Shown here: positions 26,626-35,053 of the stretch, one piece after another
Layout: each line of letters opens with the position of its first letter
Numbering within the stretch: the stretch's first letter is position 1
Source: Hathewaya massiliensis
GTDB taxonomy: Bacteria > Bacillota > Clostridia > Clostridiales > Clostridiaceae
Length of the DNA stretch: 64,000 bases
NCBI RefSeq assembly: GCF_902143515.1
Contig: NZ_CABFVD010000007.1
Span: 147,426-211,425 of the forward strand
Reading direction: 5' to 3'
Notes under the pieces: generated by a model
Databases searched by the model: none
Seen by the model: the letters and a program-made list of their open reading frames with translations, nothing else
Told to the model about the DNA's origin: nothing
Made by a program: the position numbers and the translations under genes

Positions 26626-26810
26626 AATCTCTCACCTCTGTATGAACATTGATAATAACAACTTGCTTTGTCTACCTTGCACCCTAAGTAATGCTTACAG
26701 AATCCATTCTCACCTTTTTGAAATCCCTTGCAGTACTTCTTTTGTCTCTTAGAAGCCTTATTAATTTTTGTATCTGAACATACTTTGAATATCTTGTCCC
26801 AATAATTCAT
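26622..26810 (-). CDS. Small Cys-rich protein
   Basis: 62 residues with seven cysteines (C11, C27, C38, C43, C51 and CSYR near the end), mostly in GFCKHYLGCKVDKASCYYQC, suggesting a metal site. First gene after the structured non-coding tract. Function unknown. Confidence 0.55.
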   Translation of the reverse strand: MNYWDKIFKVCSDTKINKASKRQKKYCKGFQKGENGFCKHYLGCKVDKASCYYQCSYRGERL

Positions 26811-26859
26811 ATTACACCTCGTATGTATATAATCTCCTAGACATTTCTAGGTATGAAAA

Positions 26860-27120
26860 TAAAAAACCAGTAATCGCATTGCGAAAACTGGAGTCTCCTT
26901 CTACCCTTGGTAGATAAGCTATATTTCAGTACCACCATGGTGTTCCACTAGACCATACTGAATAGGACGTGTACTTTGCCCTTTTAGTGTGCCACAATTT
27001 GAGCATTGTTAAGAGGCTTGTGGGGTCTGTGCATATTGGGGAGTATGCCTAGCTCCCCTCAAATATAAAAATATGAGTTAGTGCAGGCACTCTCTCACTA
27101 AAAACCTATATGGGGTTTTT
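26860..27120 (-). ncRNA. Highly structured non-coding RNA candidate
   Basis: No gene fits in 26811-27479. In 260 bases I count eight hairpins: CCAGT/ACTGG with inner CGC/GCG (26866-26891), CTACC/GGTAG (26901-26913), CAGTA/TACTG around CACCATGGTG (26927-26960), CCACAA/TTGTGG (26992-27023), GGGGAG/CTCCCC (27039-27059), TTAGTG/CACTAA (27077-27100) and AAAACC/GGTTTT (27101-27120). A tRNA gene follows. Large ornate phage RNAs (GOLLD, ROOL types) occupy similar tRNA-adjacent positions; no match is claimed. Confidence 0.45.
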
Positions 27121-27145
27121 GTTCTATATCCCCCATTAAGAGACT

Positions 27146-27219
27146 TGGCAAAGGCTGTAGGAATTGAACCCACATTTACAGGTTTGGAATCTGTTGTGTT
27201 ACCATTACACTAAGCCCTC
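27146..27219 (-). tRNA. tRNA-Trp (anticodon CCA)
   Basis: The minus strand folds into a full cloverleaf: acceptor GAGGGCT/AGCCTTT (two G.U), D-stem GTGT/ACAC with loop AATGGTA, anticodon stem ACAGA/CCTGT around loop TTCCAAA (anticodon CCA; one A-C mismatch at the loop), T-arm GTGGG-TTCAATT-CCTAC, discriminator G and encoded CCA. It sits in the presumed late-promoter zone of the prophage. Confidence 0.85.
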
Positions 27220-27224
27220 ATATT

Positions 27225-27266
27225 AAAAAGGCACCTGGAAACTAACTTCCCAAGTGCTTTTTTCTT
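27225..27266. terminator. Bidirectional terminator beside tRNA
   Basis: AAAAAGGCAC (27226-27234) faces AAGTGCTTTTTT (27252-27263) with TGG/CCA extension and one bulge, T-runs on both strands. On the minus strand it lies just upstream of the tRNA 5' end. Confidence 0.55.
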
Positions 27267-27322
27267 TTAAGTTCTGGCAAACCTAAAGATCTTAATAAAT
27301 TTAGTACTTTATATTGGAACCC

Positions 27323-27386
27323 GTAGGCAAGGATTTATCCATTTCATTTTATTTCGCTCCACTTATACCGCCTACTGGATATAAGT
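27323..27386 (-). ncRNA. Predicted H-type pseudoknot
   Basis: ACTTATA/TATAAGT (27361-27367/27380-27386) forms a 7-bp hairpin whose 12-base loop contains GCCTAC (27370-27375), exactly complementary to GTAGGC at 27323-27328. A GGAT/ATCC hairpin lies between. It is in the leader downstream of the late regulator gene. Confidence 0.4.
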
Positions 27387-27479
27387 ATCATTGCTACTAT
27401 TTAAATAATTATGGGAGGGTTTTGCCTTATCTATAATGTTCATATTACTATAATAGCACACTAATTTTACATTAGATTA

Positions 27480-28016
27480 TCAACTTACTATCATTTCACT
27501 ATCACTAAATCTAAACCAATTAGCTATATCATAAACTAATCTCTTTCTTAATCTAAAAGCAGTTGCAGGTGACATGTTTAATTTCATTGCTATTACTTGA
27601 ACCTCTAGTTTATCTTTGTATTTTAACTCTATAAATTTTTTATCTTCCTTATTCAACATATTTATATTACTTTCTATAGTTATAGCTAATTCTTTTATAT
27701 CTCTAATTTCTTTCTTTAATTGCTCTATTTTATTTTGCTTAAATGTCCATTCTTTTTCTAGTTTTGTTATACCTTTTATAAGCTCCTGTTCCATAAAGCT
27801 TGTACCAGTTGTTGAAGTCTGAACCTTTTCATCATAATTTATAGATTTTAACCCTGTATCTAGTCTTACATTGTTATTTTTAATATCAGATTCTAATTCT
27901 TTTAATTGTGAAGTGTATAAACTTATTAAACTTTCTTTTTTCTTGATTATGTCTTCTTTATTAAAATGGTCATATAGTCTTTTTTCTGTTTTCCTAAATA
28001 GCTCTCTATCTTCCAT
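27480..28016 (-). CDS. ArpU/RinA-like late transcription regulator
   Basis: The 178-residue protein has a coiled-coil N-terminal half and a C-terminal sigma-region-4-like HTH (KDKLEVQVIAMKLNMSPATAFRLRK) followed by DIANWFRF. ArpU/RinA-type proteins switch on packaging and structural genes and lie just before them, as here. It is the last early gene before the structured tract and terminase region. Confidence 0.75.
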   Translation of the reverse strand: MEDRELFRKTEKRLYDHFNKEDIIKKKESLISLYTSQLKELESDIKNNNVRLDTGLKSINYDEKVQTSTTGTSFMEQELIKGITKLEKEWTFKQNKIEQLKKEIRDIKELAITIESNINMLNKEDKKFIELKYKDKLEVQVIAMKLNMSPATAFRLRKRLVYDIANWFRFSDSEMIVS

Positions 28017-28030
28017 CTAATCTCTCCTTG

Positions 28031-28189
28031 CTATTTTATATAAGGTTCTGTTATTTTCTTTATTCTCTTAGTTAAAGAGGTTAAATCTCTCATAGTCCTA
28101 TAGTCTGGTTCTTCTAGTAGTAAATCAGTTATTTTATTAATCAGATGATGTATTTCTTGTATGTCATAGGTAACCTTTTCAGGTAGCAT
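28031..28189 (-). CDS. Small phage protein, unknown
   Basis: 52 residues (MLPEKVTYDIQEIHHLINK), helical, start ATG 28189 behind GGTGATATAA, 5 bases after the PAPS-reductase-like gene. Not recognised. Confidence 0.55.
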   Translation of the reverse strand: MLPEKVTYDIQEIHHLINKITDLLLEEPDYRTMRDLTSLTKRIKKITEPYIK

Positions 28190-28194
28190 TTATA

Positions 28195-28974
28195 TCACCT
28201 CTCTAAAAAGTTTAACTGCTCATTTTTGTAAAATAAGTGCTTTTCAATAAGTAACATAGGTTCTTCAAAACTAACCTTATCTTCATATTTAAATTTTTCT
28301 TCTATCTCTCCCAAACTTGTACCATCTGCCCTAAAAGGTATTGGACTATCCTTATCCATTCTAAGCATTTTATCCCATAGTGCTGGATAATGCCTTCTTA
28401 AACTTCTTAAGCTATCTAAGTTTTGTTTAGGACACAAATAGCAACCTAATCTTTCAAATTTCCAATACATTGGATTCCTAAACCCTTTTTCTTTTATATA
28501 CTCTAAGCAATCTTTTTCTGTCATTCCCCATTCTGCTAATGGAGCTCTTCTGTTAGGTTGAAGTTTTTTAAGCCTATTGGGTTCATCTGCTGCTATTCCT
28601 AAATATATAATTGGCTCTTCTTTAAACTGTTTTAGATATTTTCTAAATGGTTTAATTTTAAGCCTATCATTACACCAACTATTAAAACCTGCTGTATAAG
28701 GCCACCCATAAATTTGTCCTTTGTTTTCCCCTGTCTGCTTTTTAGTATAAAAATGTTCTTCAAAGCTTTTTTCTGATTTAATCCAATCAAATTCTAATCC
28801 AGGTTTAAGCTCTTTGAATTTCCTTTCACATATCTTAATAATGTTCCTCTGTTCTCCAAATTCTAAGCCGGTATCTATAAAAGCTATACGATCTAACGGC
28901 AACCCTTTTTCTATTATTTTTAGTACCATAGCTGTAGAATCTTTACCGCCGCTAAAACTTGCTATGTGTAACAT
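28195..28974 (-). CDS. PAPS reductase-like PP-loop protein
   Basis: The 259-residue protein begins with the PP-loop FSGGKDSTAM (residues 7-16), which binds ATP or PAPS, then AFIDTGLEFGEQ, and has Cys residues near GCYLCPKQ (about 178-182) that may bind an iron-sulfur cluster or metal. This family occurs widely in phages, with roles proposed in sulfur chemistry of DNA or nucleosides; substrate unknown here. Confidence 0.8.
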   Translation of the reverse strand: MLHIASFSGGKDSTAMVLKIIEKGLPLDRIAFIDTGLEFGEQRNIIKICERKFKELKPGLEFDWIKSEKSFEEHFYTKKQTGENKGQIYGWPYTAGFNSWCNDRLKIKPFRKYLKQFKEEPIIYLGIAADEPNRLKKLQPNRRAPLAEWGMTEKDCLEYIKEKGFRNPMYWKFERLGCYLCPKQNLDSLRSLRRHYPALWDKMLRMDKDSPIPFRADGTSLGEIEEKFKYEDKVSFEEPMLLIEKHLFYKNEQLNFLER

Positions 28975-28998
28975 TGTTTTTCACCTTTATATTTAGTT

Positions 28999-29193
28999 TT
29001 ATTTCCCCCATAATTCAGCTAACCATAAAAAATACTCTTTCAATTCTTTTTCACTCATTTTGTCTATTGATTCATGTTCAATCCAAAACTCTTCTTCTGT
29101 TTGTCTTATAAATTCCCTGTATGTTTGTGTGTTTTCAGCTCCTTCTTCGCAGTCACATATTCTCTTATCTAATTTATTTAACAAATCTTCCAT
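28999..29193 (-). CDS. Small acidic protein
   Basis: 64 residues (MEDLLNKLDKRICDCEEG... ending FLWLAELWGK), start ATG 29193 behind GATGGAGGTTTTCAA. Acidic and helical; unknown. Confidence 0.55.
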   Translation of the reverse strand: MEDLLNKLDKRICDCEEGAENTQTYREFIRQTEEEFWIEHESIDKMSEKELKEYFLWLAELWGK

Positions 29194-29244
29194 TTGAAAA
29201 CCTCCATCTTATTATTTTGTATCATTGTTTTATTATTGTAGTAC

Positions 29245-29287
29245 ACTCTAGGCATAAACTTTCCTAAATTGAGTGTATACCTAGAGT
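29245..29287 (-). repeat. Conserved stem-loop, copy A
   Basis: ACTCTAGGCATA (29245-29256) pairs with TATACCTAGAGT (29276-29287) over 12 positions with one wobble. Flanks (TATTGTAGTACAC before, ACAATATCTTTGTATTG after) match those of copy B at 38637-38680, but the stem sequence differs in a compensatory way. Lies between two small genes. Confidence 0.6.
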
Positions 29288-29309
29288 TACAATATCTTTG
29301 TATTGCGAT

Positions 29310-29609
29310 CTAACTATTAATGATTTTACTTACTTTAGCTGTTAATTTATTCAATACATCAATTTGAGTTTCCAAAGACTTTAACTCTTCTTCGCAACAA
29401 TACGTTTTGTTTTCCACTTCGTATTTTCTACTAATAGTTGCATCTATTAACGTACTCATAATGGTTGCTAATTCCTTTTTATCAAATGTTGGTTTTATTT
29501 GTGCTATGCACACACTACAACTACATTCTACACAGTCCATAGATTCGCCATTCATATCCATATCATCACATTTCTTGCTATCCCTTTTTTGCTGTTTATT
29601 TAATAACAT
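29310..29609 (-). CDS. Cys-containing small protein
   Basis: 99 residues with a cluster DCVECSCSVCIAQ (about 24-36) and CC near residue 67, perhaps metal-binding, followed by a helical C-terminus (LETQIDVLNKLTAKVSKI). Start ATG 29609 behind AAAGGGGAGATGATTT. Unknown. Confidence 0.55.
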   Translation of the reverse strand: MLLNKQQKRDSKKCDDMDMNGESMDCVECSCSVCIAQIKPTFDKKELATIMSTLIDATISRKYEVENKTYCCEEELKSLETQIDVLNKLTAKVSKIINS

Positions 29610-29646
29610 AAATCATCTCCCCTTTCAATTACGCAATAATTTCAAA

Positions 29647-30042
29647 TTAAGACTCTAACACCTTTTTAAAATCATATAAAAACGATTCCATTTTCCTCTT
29701 GTTGAACTGATATAATTTATTGCTTTCTAGTGCTGGTCTGCTTATTCGTAACATATCTTTTCTAATTAATAAACTTCCATCACTATCAAGTTGCCTATCA
29801 TAATAATCGCAATAATCAGCACCAAGGCTGTCAGCTTCTTTTGGGCTTATATCACTCCAAGACTTGTCCGAAACTTCTTTAAGATGCTCAAATAACTCTT
29901 TAAAAATATCAGAATTAAACTTTAATGAAAAATCAAATTTCCCTTCTTCATTGGTATTTCCTATTTGAAAAATTACTGCAGATCTTCTATTAATCACAAT
30001 TAATTCTAAATCATCTATTGTTTTAAAAATCTTTTTATTCAT
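29647..30042 (-). CDS. Unknown early protein
   Basis: 131 residues (MNKKIFKTIDDLELIVINRR), mixed alpha/beta, weak ribosome site AAGGAGAATCTCAAGAGA upstream. No family recognised; in the run of small early genes. Confidence 0.5.
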   Translation of the reverse strand: MNKKIFKTIDDLELIVINRRSAVIFQIGNTNEEGKFDFSLKFNSDIFKELFEHLKEVSDKSWSDISPKEADSLGADYCDYYDRQLDSDGSLLIRKDMLRISRPALESNKLYQFNKRKMESFLYDFKKVLES

Positions 30043-30116
30043 TCTCTTGAGATTCTCCTTTTTGTTTTCTTCCTCATGGTGGACATTTTGTATAGCAATT
30101 AAATTTGACTTGTGGC

Positions 30117-30437
30117 TTACAGTTCTTCTACCTCTACTTCACAATCATTATCTTCACTTATAACTCTTATGTTAATTCCATCTTGAATTGTTTCTTTATT
30201 TACTTTCCCGTATAAAGGTACCTCTCCATTTACTAAAGGTACACCGTAGCCCTCATAGAACCCTTCCCCTATTCTTGCCCTTAGTTGTGCTAAATGTTCC
30301 GCATGATCTTCATATTCAGTGAATGAAGAATACATGTATGAGCGAAAACATTCCATCCATTCTGCATTTATTTTAGCTTCATCAATTTCTATTTCGTATT
30401 CATCTACTCTAGTTACAATGCATTTAAACTTTTTCAT
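30117..30437 (-). CDS. Unknown early protein
   Basis: Start set at ATG 30437 (MKKFKCIVTRVDEYEIEID), which is well spaced from TAAGGAG; ATG 30446 is too close to it. 106 residues, acidic C-terminus (EDNDCEVEVEEL). The repeated pattern of modest beta-strands resembles other small phage early proteins; unknown. Confidence 0.5.
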   Translation of the reverse strand: MKKFKCIVTRVDEYEIEIDEAKINAEWMECFRSYMYSSFTEYEDHAEHLAQLRARIGEGFYEGYGVPLVNGEVPLYGKVNKETIQDGINIRVISEDNDCEVEVEEL

Positions 30438-30472
30438 AATTAACATTTCTCCTTAATATTTGAATTATTATA

Positions 30473-30736
30473 TTAATCTAATCCTAATTCTCGCATAGTT
30501 TTAACTGTCATTATAATGTCACTATTAGCACCATAAACAACAATGTTATCACTTAATAAATAAGGTATTTCTAATAATTCCTTTAAGTCATTAATAACTA
30601 TTTTCGCCTTATAGGTGCCTTCGTTATCAACACTACTTTCTAAAATCTTTACAGTTGTTCCTAGCAACATATTTAAGTCATTTTCTTGACTATTACAATC
30701 ATCCTTTTCTAAGTTGTGCCATATTTCAAAATTCAT
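30473..30736 (-). CDS. Unknown early protein
   Basis: 87 residues (MNFEIWHNLEKDDCNSQEND); AAAGGAGAATGTAAGAAAT precedes ATG 30736. Not recognised. Confidence 0.5.
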   Translation of the reverse strand: MNFEIWHNLEKDDCNSQENDLNMLLGTTVKILESSVDNEGTYKAKIVINDLKELLEIPYLLSDNIVVYGANSDIIMTVKTMRELGLD

Positions 30737-30805
30737 ATTTCTTACATTCTCCTTTTATTATTAAGTTGCATTATCTTTCATAAGCTAATATTCATGTGTT
30801 GTGAA

Positions 30806-31063
30806 TTAATCCTTATATTTATCGCCAAATACATTATTCCCATGCCTATAGCCACAACTTTTCATTTCCTTAATTAAAGCTTCTAAGCAACTTAAATGTT
30901 CCTCATGTTCTTTTATGAATATTCTTCCTTCCTCTGTTACCAAGCTATCTTTCAAACTCTTTAATTTCTTATAATCATATTTATCTTGTGCTATTCTTTT
31001 CTCTAAGGAATGTTTTAATATCTTAATGTTTTTATAACTCAAACTTAAACCAAATTTACTCAT
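30806..31063 (-). CDS. Unknown early protein
   Basis: 85 residues, basic and helical (MSKFGLSLSYKNIKILKHSL), ending CGYRHGNNVFGDKYKD; AGAGGGAAGCATAA before ATG 31063. Not recognised. Confidence 0.5.
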   Translation of the reverse strand: MSKFGLSLSYKNIKILKHSLEKRIAQDKYDYKKLKSLKDSLVTEEGRIFIKEHEEHLSCLEALIKEMKSCGYRHGNNVFGDKYKD

Positions 31064-31104
31064 TTATGCTTCCCTCTTTCTTTACAGCAATTACAAACCA
31101 TAGC

Positions 31105-31341
31105 TTATTCCCATTCAACACCTAATATATTTGCTATTTGTGTAAGTTCATTTATAGTCAAATTTCTATAAAAGGCTCTATTTGTTTTATGGTCATAAAG
31201 TCTTATTTCTGTTGTGCTTTCTTTCCTTGCTTTTAATTCCTCAAACTCTTTTTCTGCCTTCTCGAATTCTTTTGAAAGTCCTGGATTATTTTTAATAGCC
31301 TTTTTAATTTCTTCTTCTGGATCTACTTTTCTAAATGGCAT
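31105..31341 (-). CDS. Unknown small protein
   Basis: Start set at ATG 31341 (MPFRKVDPEEEIKKAIKNNP), 8 bases after GGAGG; the ATG five codons earlier overlaps that site. 78 residues, helical first half, then TEIRLYDHKTNRAFYRNLT. Not recognised. Confidence 0.5.
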   Translation of the reverse strand: MPFRKVDPEEEIKKAIKNNPGLSKEFEKAEKEFEELKARKESTTEIRLYDHKTNRAFYRNLTINELTQIANILGVEWE

Positions 31342-31384
31342 TGCTTTTACCTCCATTGTTACATTTCAATATTTTAATGTTGCC

Positions 31385-31609
31385 TTAGAATTGTCTTTTC
31401 CAAATAACTTTTATACTGTTATACTTTTCTTTTAACATTTCATAAAGCCCAGTTACTTGTAAACCAGTGTCTTCTCCATTTATAAACCATTCATCATAAT
31501 TCTTGCCTTCTACTCTGCTATATCTTAATTGTAGTTTTTCATTATCACATTGTAGGTTTACCTTGCAATGTGTCATTAGAACCATATAAACGTTATCTCT
31601 TTTAGCCAT
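31385..31609 (-). CDS. Unknown small protein
   Basis: 74 residues (MAKRDNVYMVLMTHCKVNLQ), beta-rich, GCGAGGTAATGAGCT upstream of ATG 31609. Not recognised. Confidence 0.5.
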   Translation of the reverse strand: MAKRDNVYMVLMTHCKVNLQCDNEKLQLRYSRVEGKNYDEWFINGEDTGLQVTGLYEMLKEKYNSIKVIWKRQF

Positions 31610-31655
31610 AGCTCATTACCTCGCTTTTATGTTTTAACATTATTCTATCTATTAC

Positions 31656-32426
31656 TTACACTTTACTTTTCTCATTTATCTTTTGATATATATCAGCTAT
31701 AATTACTCCAGTGCGTGTTAGATCTGCATCATTTTGGATTAACTTATTTTTATTGAGTATTAATAATTGACGTCTTGACACTAAAATTAAATTATTTATA
31801 TCAAAATTTCTTTTATTGCCATCCCCAAATATAATTGCATGATTCTTTGGTAGCGGTCCGTTGTGCTTTTCCCATATTACAATGTGTTTACCTCGCCAAT
31901 TTTTGTTTAGTTTTCCATCTTGTATTTTTACTTCTATATATCCATCTTTTGATATTCTTTCTGTGCCCAATGGAACCCAATTAGGAGGTTTTTCTCCTTT
32001 CTTGAACTGTGTTTCAACTCCACCAGTTACAATCCCCTTTAAACCTTTATTCCAAGGTGTATGACCATTTTCCCACACTTTTCTAGCACTTGTTTTTATG
32101 TTATACTTAGTTCTTATGTTTTGTATTGATGATTCCGTCCTATTTTGATTAAACGTCTCATTAAATTTTCTAGTTATTTCATCATTAAATAATCCTTCAT
32201 CACATAGTTGTCTTAAGTATTCTAAATGCTCTTTTTTAAATTGAATTTTCTGCTTTGATACTGTAGATTTAATTTTATGTTTAACCATTAAACTCCTTAT
32301 TGCATCTCTAGTAACATTCATTTTAAACTTTTCATTAAATAATTCTGTTATTTCGTCAGTGTATCTTCCTGGGGTTATTTGTCTAAGATAATCCAAGTGC
32401 TCCTCAGTATACTTTCTAGCCACCAC
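31656..32426 (-). CDS. HNH homing endonuclease (free-standing)
   Basis: The 256-residue protein has two N-terminal DNA-binding repeats (EEHLDYLRQITPGRYTDEIT and KEHLEYLRQLCDEGLFNDEI), then NGHTPWNKGLKG and an HNH_3-type core (KHIVIWEKHNGPLPKNHAII, FGDGNKRNFDINNLILVSR). Such enzymes are common hitchhikers in phage genomes. One base from the next gene, so inserted without breaking a reading frame. Confidence 0.85.
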   Translation of the reverse strand: MVARKYTEEHLDYLRQITPGRYTDEITELFNEKFKMNVTRDAIRSLMVKHKIKSTVSKQKIQFKKEHLEYLRQLCDEGLFNDEITRKFNETFNQNRTESSIQNIRTKYNIKTSARKVWENGHTPWNKGLKGIVTGGVETQFKKGEKPPNWVPLGTERISKDGYIEVKIQDGKLNKNWRGKHIVIWEKHNGPLPKNHAIIFGDGNKRNFDINNLILVSRRQLLILNKNKLIQNDADLTRTGVIIADIYQKINEKSKV

Positions 32427-32660
32427 TTATCCCTCCAACATTTTAGAACTTGTTACACTCTCCCTACCTGATGTTTCTGCTTGGAACTTCTTAGCTTGTA
32501 AAACTGTATTAGCATTTGATATTATTTGATTTGCTACAGAAGTTATTGCTTTAGCTCTTTCTATTTCTTCTCGAAGCTCTTCGCCTTTCAATTCCTCCTC
32601 ACCTAATCTTTCTAACTCTGCGAATAGGTGCAAATTTAAATCACCTAAAGTATTTTTCAT
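32427..32660 (-). CDS. Conserved small phage protein
   Basis: 77 residues (MKNTLGDLNLHLFAELERLG), followed by a helical EEIERAKAITSVANQIISNA stretch. This layout is common to a small helical protein found in many Gram-positive prophages near HNH genes. Function unknown. Confidence 0.65.
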   Translation of the reverse strand: MKNTLGDLNLHLFAELERLGEEELKGEELREEIERAKAITSVANQIISNANTVLQAKKFQAETSGRESVTSSKMLEG

Positions 32661-32674
32661 ATATAATCACTCCT

Positions 32675-32839
32675 CTACTTATCCGTTGTAATGTAATACT
32701 CTTTTCCGTCCCTTGCATCTCTAACAACAATTATTAACTTGCCTTTTCTTTCTTTTGGTATAAGTGCAATTTCGGCTTCTTCACATAACTTTTGGACTAA
32801 ACTCACAACAAAGTTTATTTTATTAATTCTTTCTTCCAT
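32675..32839 (-). CDS. Unknown small protein
   Basis: 54 residues (MEERINKINFVVSLVQKLCE), start ATG 32839 behind GGAGGAATAACC; ends YYITTDK at TAG 32675. Two bases after the MazG-like stop. Unknown. Confidence 0.6.
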   Translation of the reverse strand: MEERINKINFVVSLVQKLCEEAEIALIPKERKGKLIIVVRDARDGKEYYITTDK

Positions 32840-32841
32840 GG

Positions 32842-33312
32842 TTATTCCTCCTTATGTTTTTTCATATCTTTTCGTATTTTGTCTGCCCAACTACTATGTG
32901 CTCCATGAGATTCATATAAATCCTCAATTTCATCTAGTGCTTCCTTTAAGGTTTCTTCTAACCATTTGCATTTGTTTATGTTTACTTCTTCCCTATTAAC
33001 ACTATCCTCTGCTCTGAAATAGCCTTTAGGATAACGTTTTTCTAGCTTTTCTATGTTATACTTTGCAATATCTTCTAAATCACATCCGATTGAATCTGCT
33101 ATTAAATTTAGGTACCATAGGCAATCGGATATTTCATTTTTTATATCTTCTTTATTTAACTCATGCCCTTGATACATGAATTTTTTAACTATGTCTATAA
33201 CTTCTCCAGCTTCTCCGTTAAGTCCAATAACTCCATTTAGTAATTGATCTATGCCGTCTGTATATTCTCCCGCTGTTCTTAATGCTTTCTCTTGGTATTC
33301 TTTAAAATCCAT
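32842..33312 (-). CDS. MazG-like nucleotide pyrophosphohydrolase
   Basis: The 156-residue protein has the MazG helical metal-binding core GLNGEAGEVIDIVKKF (about 30-45) and EISDCLWYLNLIAD (about 61-74), with the paired Glu/Asp residues that hold magnesium. Phage MazG-type enzymes hydrolyse NTPs or related signalling nucleotides. A C-terminal helical extension of ~50 residues follows. Confidence 0.8.
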   Translation of the reverse strand: MDFKEYQEKALRTAGEYTDGIDQLLNGVIGLNGEAGEVIDIVKKFMYQGHELNKEDIKNEISDCLWYLNLIADSIGCDLEDIAKYNIEKLEKRYPKGYFRAEDSVNREEVNINKCKWLEETLKEALDEIEDLYESHGAHSSWADKIRKDMKKHKEE

Positions 33313-33322
33313 ATGTTTCCTC

Positions 33323-33592
33323 CTATTTATTGTTTTCTAACTCTATTAAAGTCATTATTGCATAATTAGCTAAATCCATGAGTGTATCTTCTATTCTTTC
33401 ATCCTGAACCTGTCCCACCTTAGTACATAAGCTCTGCAATCTATTTACCTTGTCTGTAATTCTAGTTACTGCACTTATAACTCCTAACTTTTTAAAGGTT
33501 TCTCCAAAGCTATCTCCATAATCATGGTTTTTAGCTTCATAAATCTCATTTAATTCTTTACATATTTCTTTATGTCTTTTTAATTTATCCAC
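33323..33592 (-). CDS. DUF1599-like nucleotide-modification-associated protein
   Basis: 89 residues with ICKELNEIYEAKNHDYGDSF, then a helical part with RIEDTLMDLANYAIMTLIEL, matching the small DUF1599/Nmad1-type proteins, an all-alpha fold related to MazG. It is next to the MazG-like gene, so both may act on nucleotides. Confidence 0.65.
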   Translation of the reverse strand: MDKLKRHKEICKELNEIYEAKNHDYGDSFGETFKKLGVISAVTRITDKVNRLQSLCTKVGQVQDERIEDTLMDLANYAIMTLIELENNK

Positions 33593-33605
33593 CTTATTTC
33601 CTCCT

Positions 33606-33806
33606 CTAGTTAGTTGCTTTAAACCTTCTTACAACTTCACCTTTTACAAATATCTCTCCAGTTTCAAAGCATATTTGAGCTTGTACCTTTTCTCCATTTA
33701 TTTTATATTTACATGGATACTTAATCTTATAATCCTCTTCAAATAACTTTGTCTTTCCATCTAGTAGTGAATCCAGCCGTTCTCTCCATGTTTCCAACCT
33801 TATCAC
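33606..33806 (-). CDS. Unknown small protein
   Basis: 66 residues (MIRLETWRERLDSLLDGKTK), with a beta-rich second half (VQAQICFETGEIFVKGEVV). No family recognised. Confidence 0.5.
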   Translation of the reverse strand: MIRLETWRERLDSLLDGKTKLFEEDYKIKYPCKYKINGEKVQAQICFETGEIFVKGEVVRRFKATN

Positions 33807-33816
33807 GTACCTTTCT

Positions 33817-34155
33817 TTAACTTCCTATTCTCTTTTCTCTTTCAGCCTGTTCTCCTTTGTTCCAAAGCATTCTCGTAAACTCATGAATATATTGCATCTG
33901 CCTATACTTCCTATAACAATAATCCTTTAAATCTGTTTTATTAAACTTTTCTTTTAAAGCTAGTTTCCCAGCATTGGCTGCTATGTTTGCCCACCTATCA
34001 GAAAGAACCCATGCTTTTTTACTTATTTCAAAAGCTGTTAGATGGTCCTCTGTATTTAAATTTAAAAACTTATTTGCTATGTCATAGTACTGATTTATAT
34101 CTTCAGGAAACAGACTGTCGAAGTCCGTTTCCTTCTGTTCTATCACTAGTGCCAT
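33817..34155 (-). CDS. Unknown early protein
   Basis: 112 residues, helical and Trp/Tyr-containing (WVLSDRWANIAANAGKLALK). One base after the stop of the next upstream gene, so translated together. Not recognised. Confidence 0.5.
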   Translation of the reverse strand: MALVIEQKETDFDSLFPEDINQYYDIANKFLNLNTEDHLTAFEISKKAWVLSDRWANIAANAGKLALKEKFNKTDLKDYCYRKYRQMQYIHEFTRMLWNKGEQAEREKRIGS

Positions 34156-34156
34156 T

Positions 34157-35053
34157 TTATTTAACCATTTTGAATACTTGCTTGTATTCCTCTGTAAAGC
34201 TTTCTAACTGCTCTATGCTTTCAAAGAACATTGTTATCCCTTCACTTTGTAGCTCTACACCTTTTTCGCATACCTTGTATTTACCGTTGTCCCCTTGTAC
34301 TGTCATAGATAATACCTTTAATTTATTTTCCACTTTAGCTTCCTCCTCTTTAATATCCTCTGAATTGTTTTCTATCGTTTTGCTAGTGCCAGCAATATGG
34401 TCAGTTTTCAAGTTTTCTTTTATAACTGGTTTCTCTTCAATTGGTGCATCTTTTGCAACAGTTGGTTCTCCCTCAGTTGTTGCATTTTCTGCAACAGTTT
34501 GTCCTTCTTCTGAAAAAATATAACCCATTACTTCTTCCAACTCTTTCTCCTCTTTGGTTTCTTCCTTCTTTAACTCTGCTTTAACCTTCTTATATCCATT
34601 TGTAAGCATTGCCTTACTCAATTTAGGAAATGCCATTGCTAACTCTTCTATTGCTTCTTTTTGTGTAATGCTCTTGCTTGCCAATTCCTGTGCTTTTGCT
34701 CTTACCTCTTCTTCATATTTCTCCATCATTTTCTTAGCCATTTCGCTATCTCCCTTCACTTCATCTTTTAATTTTCTTATCTTTTCAGCATCTTCTAGGA
34801 TTAACTCCCCATATAAATCCTCTATCTTCTCTATTTCTTCATATGTCTTACCAGGTAGAACTTGTATTAAAAGTGCTGTTACTGCTCTATCTACCATGAG
34901 TTCTAACTCTTCTACTCTTTCTTTAGTCATGTTGTTAGCCTTTATGCTAGCTAAATTCTCTATTAGCTTTATTTGATTATGGTCCAGTTTATTTATTGTT
35001 GTGCTAAGCTTGTCTACTTCTCTTTTAGTTCTTCTTTTTTCTGCTCTTCCCAC
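34157..35053 (-). CDS. Unknown early protein with coiled coil and linker
   Basis: 298 residues from GTG 35053, well placed after GAGGTGATAAAGT. N-terminal two thirds form a charged helical region; residues ~180-235 are low-complexity (VAENATTEGEPTVAKDAP); a small beta domain ends it (KVLSMTVQGDNGKYKVCEKG). It overlaps the resolvase-like gene by 40 bases. Function unknown. Confidence 0.55.
   Translation of the reverse strand: MGRAEKRRTKREVDKLSTTINKLDHNQIKLIENLASIKANNMTKERVEELELMVDRAVTALLIQVLPGKTYEEIEKIEDLYGELILEDAEKIRKLKDEVKGDSEMAKKMMEKYEEEVRAKAQELASKSITQKEAIEELAMAFPKLSKAMLTNGYKKVKAELKKEETKEEKELEEVMGYIFSEEGQTVAENATTEGEPTVAKDAPIEEKPVIKENLKTDHIAGTSKTIENNSEDIKEEEAKVENKLKVLSMTVQGDNGKYKVCEKGVELQSEGITMFFESIEQLESFTEEYKQVFKMVK

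Noticed and set aside
26927..26960. Possible second tRNA in the structured tract
   Set aside because: Hairpins do not assemble into a cloverleaf with an anticodon arm and T-loop.
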